The notes under the pieces are model-generated. The model was not told the DNA's origin. It saw only the letters and a list, made by a program, of their open reading frames with translations, and made no database searches. Below are positions 60,271 to 64,000 of a stretch of 64,000 nucleotides of DNA, piece by piece. The number at the start of each line of letters is the position of its first letter. Position 1 is the first letter of the stretch. The DNA comes from Muricoccus nepalensis. GTDB lineage: Bacteria; Pseudomonadota; Alphaproteobacteria; Acetobacterales; Acetobacteraceae. A program made the position numbers and the translations under genes. The stretch lies in contig NZ_RCZP01000005.1 in NCBI RefSeq assembly GCF_006438825.1, positions 62,001 to 126,000 of the forward strand. The letters run 5' to 3'.

Positions 60271-61200
60271 GTGGACACCGTCGCCGTCCTCCTCAGCAGC
60301 CCGGAGCGCATCGCGCTCCACCGCCTCGACCTCTCCCCCGCCGGAGAGGCCGACGTGGTCGTCGATGTCGACTTCAGCGGCATCAGCACCGGAACCGAGC
60401 GGCTGCTCTGGTCGGGCGCGATGCCCGCCTTCCCCGGCATGGGCTACCCCCTCGTCCCCGGCTACGAGTCCGTCGGCCGCGTCGTCGAGGCGGGGCCGCT
60501 CTCGGGCCGCCGCGTGGGCGAGAGCGTCTTCGTCGGCGGCGCGCGCTGCTTCGGGCCGGTGCGCAGCCTCTTCGGCGGCAGCGCGGCGCGGCTGGTTCTT
60601 CCCGGCGAGCGGGCGGTGCCCGTGCCGGAGGGCCTCGGCGAGAAGGGCGTGCTGCTGGCGCTGGCCGCCACGGCGCAGCACGCGCTGGCGGGCGGGCTGC
60701 CGGATCTCATCGTCGGCCACGGGGTGCTGGGCCGGCTGCTCGCGCGGCTCGTCGTGCTGGCGGGCGGAAGCCCGACCGTGTGGGAGCGGGACGCGGCCCG
60801 CCAGGCGGGCGCCGCGGGCTACGCGGTGATGCACCCGGACGAGGACCCGCGCCGCGACTACGCCCGCATCCACGACGTGAGCGGCGACGCCGCCGCGCTC
60901 GACGGCCTTATCGCCCGGCTGCGGCCGGAGGGCGAGGTGGTGCTGGCCGGCTTCTACGCGAAGCCGCTGCAGTTCAGCTTCGCCCCGGCCTTCATGCGCG
61001 AGGCGCGGTTGCGCGTCGCCGCCGAGTGGAAGCCCGCCGACCTCGCGAGCGCCACCGCCCTCGTCGCCTCGGGCCGCCTCTCGCTGGAGGGGCTCGTGAC
61101 CCACCGGCGCGCCGCGGCCGACACGGGCGACGCCTACCGCACCGCCTTCGGGGATGCGGCGTGCCTGAAGATGGTTCTCGACTGGAGAGACGCCGCATGA
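60271..61200 (+). CDS. bchC: Bacteriochlorophyllide a dehydrogenase BchC
   Basis: BchC oxidises the 3-hydroxyethyl group to acetyl using NAD. The 309-residue MDR-family protein has VVDVDFSGISTGTERLLWSG (about 31-50), PGMGYPLVPGYESVGRVVE and the C-terminal HRRAAADTGDAYRTAF. It uses no zinc site of the alcohol-dehydrogenase type. GTG 60271 follows AAGAAGGG. Its stop overlaps the bchX start (ATGA). Confidence 0.94.
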   Translation: MDTVAVLLSSPERIALHRLDLSPAGEADVVVDVDFSGISTGTERLLWSGAMPAFPGMGYPLVPGYESVGRVVEAGPLSGRRVGESVFVGGARCFGPVRSLFGGSAARLVLPGERAVPVPEGLGEKGVLLALAATAQHALAGGLPDLIVGHGVLGRLLARLVVLAGGSPTVWERDAARQAGAAGYAVMHPDEDPRRDYARIHDVSGDAAALDGLIARLRPEGEVVLAGFYAKPLQFSFAPAFMREARLRVAAEWKPADLASATALVASGRLSLEGLVTHRRAAADTGDAYRTAFGDAACLKMVLDWRDAA

Positions 61201-62210
61201 ACGCCCAGACCCGCCCCGCCGCGCCCGAGGCTTCGGCCATGACGGAGGCGCTGCGCCTCGAGGCGGCCATCGAGCCGGACGCGCCCTCGACCGAGCCGGC
61301 GAAGAAGGAGACGCAGATCATCGCGATCTACGGCAAGGGCGGAATCGGCAAGTCCTTCACCCTCGCCAACCTGAGCTACATGATGGCGCAGCAGGGCAAG
61401 CGCGTGCTGCTCATCGGCTGCGACCCCAAGAGCGACACGACGAGCCTCCTCTTCGGCGGGCGCGCCTGCCCGACGATCATCGAGACCTCGTCCCGCAAGA
61501 AGGCGGCGGGCGAGGCCGTGCAGATCGGCGACGTCTGCTTCAAGCGCGACGGCGTCTTCGCCATGGAGCTGGGCGGGCCCGAGGTCGGCCGCGGCTGCGG
61601 CGGGCGCGGCATCATCCACGGCTTCGAGCTGCTCGAGAAGCTCGGCTTCCATTCCTGGGGCTTCGACTACGTGCTGCTCGACTTCCTCGGCGACGTCGTC
61701 TGCGGCGGCTTCGGCCTGCCGATCGCGCGCGACATGTGCCAGAAGGTGATCGTCGTCGGCTCGAACGACCTGCAGTCGCTCTACGTCGCGAACAACGTCT
61801 GCTCGGCGGTGGACTACTTCCGCAAGCTCGGCGGCAACGTCGGCGTCGCGGGCCTCGTGATCAACAAGGACGACGGCACCGGCGAGGCGCAGGCCTTCGC
61901 GGAGGCGGTGGGCATCCCCGTGCTCGCGGCCATCCCCGCCGACGAGGACATCCGCCGCAAGAGCGCGAACTACGAGATCATCGGTATCCCCGGCAGCCCT
62001 TGGGCGGGCGTCTTCGAAGAGCTGGCGGAGCAGGTGGCCGGTGCGCCGCCGATCCGCCCGAAGCCCCTCACCCAGGACGGGCTGCTCGGCCTTTTCAAGG
62101 GCGAGGCGGTGGGCCGCGGCGTCGTGCTCGACCCCGCGACGATGGAGGACATGTGCGGGACGACCGATCTCGTGAAGCCCTCCCTCGAAGTGATCTACGA
62201 GGGGGGCTGA
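61197..62210 (+). CDS. bchX: Chlorophyllide a reductase iron protein BchX
   Basis: BchX is the NifH-like ATPase that feeds BchY-BchZ, which reduces ring B. The 337-residue protein has Walker [18 protein letters not shown] (about 44-60) and cluster Cys in [13 protein letters not shown] and [26 protein letters not shown] replaces the CDPKHDST of BchL, which distinguishes the two. The leader of about 40 residues is usual. It overlaps bchC by 4 nt; bchY begins 3 nt after its end. Confidence 0.97.
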   Translation: MNAQTRPAAPEASAMTEALRLEAAIEPDAPSTEPAKKETQIIAIYGKGGIGKSFTLANLSYMMAQQGKRVLLIGCDPKSDTTSLLFGGRACPTIIETSSRKKAAGEAVQIGDVCFKRDGVFAMELGGPEVGRGCGGRGIIHGFELLEKLGFHSWGFDYVLLDFLGDVVCGGFGLPIARDMCQKVIVVGSNDLQSLYVANNVCSAVDYFRKLGGNVGVAGLVINKDDGTGEAQAFAEAVGIPVLAAIPADEDIRRKSANYEIIGIPGSPWAGVFEELAEQVAGAPPIRPKPLTQDGLLGLFKGEAVGRGVVLDPATMEDMCGTTDLVKPSLEVIYEGG

Positions 62211-62212
62211 GC

Positions 62213-63718
62213 GTGGACGCCCCTCCCCCTCCCGCGTCCCAGGAAGAGGGCGCCTGCCACGGCGGGCGCGAGACCTTCCAGGCGGCCGCCCGCGCGGCCG
62301 GCAAGGGCGGCACGATGGACCGGCTGCTCGCAGACTACCCGCGCGGGCCGCACGACCAGCCGCAATCGATGTGCCCCGCCTTCGGGTCGCTCCGCGTGGG
62401 GCTCAGGATGCGGCGGGTGGCGACCATCCTCTCGGGCTCGGCCTGCTGCGTCTACGGCCTAACCTTCACCTCCCACTTCTACGGCGCGCGGCGGAGCGTG
62501 GGCTACGTGCCCTTCAACTCCGAGACGCTGGTGACGGGCAAGCTGTTCGAGGACATCCGCGACGCGGTCGTCGCCTCCGCCAAGCCGGACGAACTGGACG
62601 CGATCGTCGTCATCAATCTCTGCGTGCCGACCGCCTCCGGCGTGCCGCTGGACCTGCTGCCGAAGCAGATCGACGGCGTGCGGGTGATCGGGATCGACGT
62701 TCCCGGCTTCGGCGTGCCGACGCACGCGGAGGCGAAGGACGTGCTGGCGGGCGCGATGCTGCGCTACGCCCGCGGCGAGGCGGAGGCCGGGCCGGTCGCG
62801 CGGCCGCGGGGCGAGATCCCGGGCCTGCCGACCGTGGCGCCGATCGGGGAGCTCTTCCCGGGCGACCCGCCGGGCATCGGGGCGATGCTGGCGCCGATGG
62901 GCCTGGCTCTTGCGCCGCAGACGCCGGCGCGGGAGTGGCGCGACCTCTACGGCGCGCTCGATTGCTCGGTCGCGGCGGCGCTGCACCCTTTCTACACGGC
63001 CTCCGTGCGCGAGTTCCGCGCGGCGGGGCGGCCGGTGGTGGGCTCGGGGCCCGTGGGGCTGGACGGTACCGCGGCCTGGCTCGAGGCGATCGGCCGCGCG
63101 GCGAACGTGCCGGCGGAGGCCGTGGACCGGGCCAAGGCGCGGGCGCTCCCGGGCATCCGCGCCGCCATCGAGGCGAGCCCGATCCGGGCGCGCATCACCG
63201 TCTCCGGCTACGAGGGCTCGGAGCTTCTCGTCGCGCGGCTGCTGGTCGAGGCGGGCGCCGAGGTGCCCTATGTCGGCACCGCCTGCCCCCGCACCGAGTG
63301 GAGCGACCCCGACCGCGACTGGCTGGAGGCGCGCGGGGTGCACGTGCAGTACCGCGCCTCGCTCGAGCAGGACATGGCCGCGATGCGCGACGTCCGGCCG
63401 GACCTCGCGCTCGGCACCACGCCGCTGGTGCAGGCGGCGAAGGAGGCGGGGACGCCGGCGCTCTACTTCACGAACATGGTCTCGGCGCGGCCGCTCTTCG
63501 GCGCCGCTGGCGCGGGGGCGATGGCGGGGATTGTGGCCTCGCAGACGCGGGGGGCGGAGCGCTTCTCGCGCATGGTCTCCTTCTTCAACGGCGTGGGCAC
63601 GAAGGAGGGCGCCGGCTACGGCTGGCAGACCCCCCCTCAGGACCCACCGGGCTTCCGCGACCGGATGAAGCGCGCGCGGGCGCTCCGCGCCAAGGCCGAG
63701 GAGGCGACGGGAAGCTGA
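62213..63718 (+). CDS. bchY: Chlorophyllide a reductase subunit Y
   Basis: BchY is the NifD-like subunit of chlorophyllide a reductase. The 501-residue protein has the cluster-ligand Cys in [14 protein letters not shown] and [14 protein letters not shown], the conserved [20 protein letters not shown] and the C-terminal [21 protein letters not shown] 62213 follows ACGAGGGGGG in the bchX end. Its stop overlaps the bchZ start (TGATG). Confidence 0.96.
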   Translation: MDAPPPPASQEEGACHGGRETFQAAARAAGKGGTMDRLLADYPRGPHDQPQSMCPAFGSLRVGLRMRRVATILSGSACCVYGLTFTSHFYGARRSVGYVPFNSETLVTGKLFEDIRDAVVASAKPDELDAIVVINLCVPTASGVPLDLLPKQIDGVRVIGIDVPGFGVPTHAEAKDVLAGAMLRYARGEAEAGPVARPRGEIPGLPTVAPIGELFPGDPPGIGAMLAPMGLALAPQTPAREWRDLYGALDCSVAAALHPFYTASVREFRAAGRPVVGSGPVGLDGTAAWLEAIGRAANVPAEAVDRAKARALPGIRAAIEASPIRARITVSGYEGSELLVARLLVEAGAEVPYVGTACPRTEWSDPDRDWLEARGVHVQYRASLEQDMAAMRDVRPDLALGTTPLVQAAKEAGTPALYFTNMVSARPLFGAAGAGAMAGIVASQTRGAERFSRMVSFFNGVGTKEGAGYGWQTPPQDPPGFRDRMKRARALRAKAEEATGS

Positions 63719-64000
63719 TGCTCGTCCTCGACCACGACCGGGCTGGCGGCTACTGGGGCGCCGTCTACGCCTTCACCGCGGTGCGCGGGCTGCGCACGGT
63801 GATCGATGGCCCGGTGGGCTGCGAGAACCTGCCGGTCACCGCCGTGCTGCACTACACCGACGCGCTGCCGCCGCACGAGCTGCCGGTGGTGGTGACGGGG
63901 CTGGACGAGGACGCGCTGTCCAAGACCGGCACCGAGGGCCCGCTGCGCCGTGCCAACGCGACGCAGGACCCGGACCTGCCGGCCGTGGTGGTGACGGGCA
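63718..64000 (+). CDS. bchZ: Chlorophyllide a reductase subunit Z (truncated by window end)
   Basis: BchZ is the NifK-like partner of BchY. Only the first 94 residues are visible, but they carry family sequence: [20 protein letters not shown] at the start, then [20 protein letters not shown] with a conserved Cys, and [20 protein letters not shown]. In related clusters pufBALM follows. The start overlaps bchY by one base, so translation is coupled. Confidence 0.95.
   Translation, partial: MLVLDHDRAGGYWGAVYAFTAVRGLRTVIDGPVGCENLPVTAVLHYTDALPPHELPVVVTGLDEDALSKTGTEGPLRRANATQDPDLPAVVVTG

Overview
The window is high-GC chromosomal DNA (about 70% or more G+C by eye) from an alphaproteobacterium. About 40 kb of it is a photosynthesis gene cluster (PGC) for an anoxygenic phototroph with bacteriochlorophyll a and a type II reaction centre. 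The flanking ribosomal/SRP operon, leuCDB, an orphan Bug-type binding protein and a CaiB-type CoA-transferase suggest the Acetobacteraceae/Rhodospirillales, possibly a Roseomonas-like aerobic phototroph. That placement is inference. acsF, the O2-dependent cyclase gene, is present and bchE is absent from the window, which fits an aerobic phototroph.

Left flank (1-23.4 kb), mostly housekeeping. A molybdenum-cofactor group (mobA, moeA, mobB) is followed by an MDR oxidoreductase, an M20 amidohydrolase, a transglutaminase-like protein, a Bug-type solute-binding protein, a DUF3833 lipoprotein, a SixA-like phosphatase and gltA with a clear terminator. Next come an unrecognised gene beside an AT-rich patch, tRNA-Arg(ACG), and leftward-transcribed leuB-leuD-leuC and rplS-trmD-rimM-rpsP-ffh. 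A rightward, overlapping HMG-CoA-lyase-like/CoA-transferase pair follows. Small uncharacterised genes (66, 37, 57 and 110 aa) and a DUF2189 membrane protein lie between this and the PGC.

PGC, left arm (47.0 to 23.4 kb, all minus strand). In transcription order: bchF-bchN-bchB-bchH-bchL-bchM-lhaA-puhA-puhB-puhC-(puhD-position gene)-acsF-puhE-hemA-bchI-bchD-bchO-DUF3422-crtI-crtB. Most junctions overlap or are a few bases apart, so this looks like a superoperon. It covers Mg chelation, methylation, cyclisation, dark-operative protochlorophyllide reduction, 3-vinyl hydration, reaction-centre H subunit and its assembly factors, and early carotenoid synthesis.

PGC, right arm (47.2-64 kb). aerR-ppsR-bchG-(PucC-like)-bchP-hemC run rightward. 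A leftward tspO and its small partner, a rightward cytochrome c2 gene and leftward crtD-crtC follow. crtE-crtF-bchC-bchX-bchY-bchZ then run rightward off the end; puf genes are expected beyond, but that is not seen. crtC, crtD and crtF predict methoxylated spirilloxanthin- or spheroidene-type carotenoids.

Regulation. TGT-N12-ACA operators of the PpsR/CrtJ type lie in the bchF/aerR, crtD/crtE and crtF/bchC gaps. The one upstream of aerR-ppsR overlaps a candidate -35 box, suggesting autoregulation. PpsR itself has one cysteine and none in its helix-turn-helix, unlike the Rhodobacter redox model.

Most unusual points: a DUF3422 membrane protein gene between bchO and crtI; a Pro/Ala-rich insertion of about 45 residues in PuhA; a soluble C-terminal extension on PuhE; the single-cysteine PpsR; a lyase/CoA-transferase pair with an Asp-to-Glu change in the lyase; and several short, unnamed membrane-protein genes. 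No CRISPR array, insertion sequence or prophage was seen.
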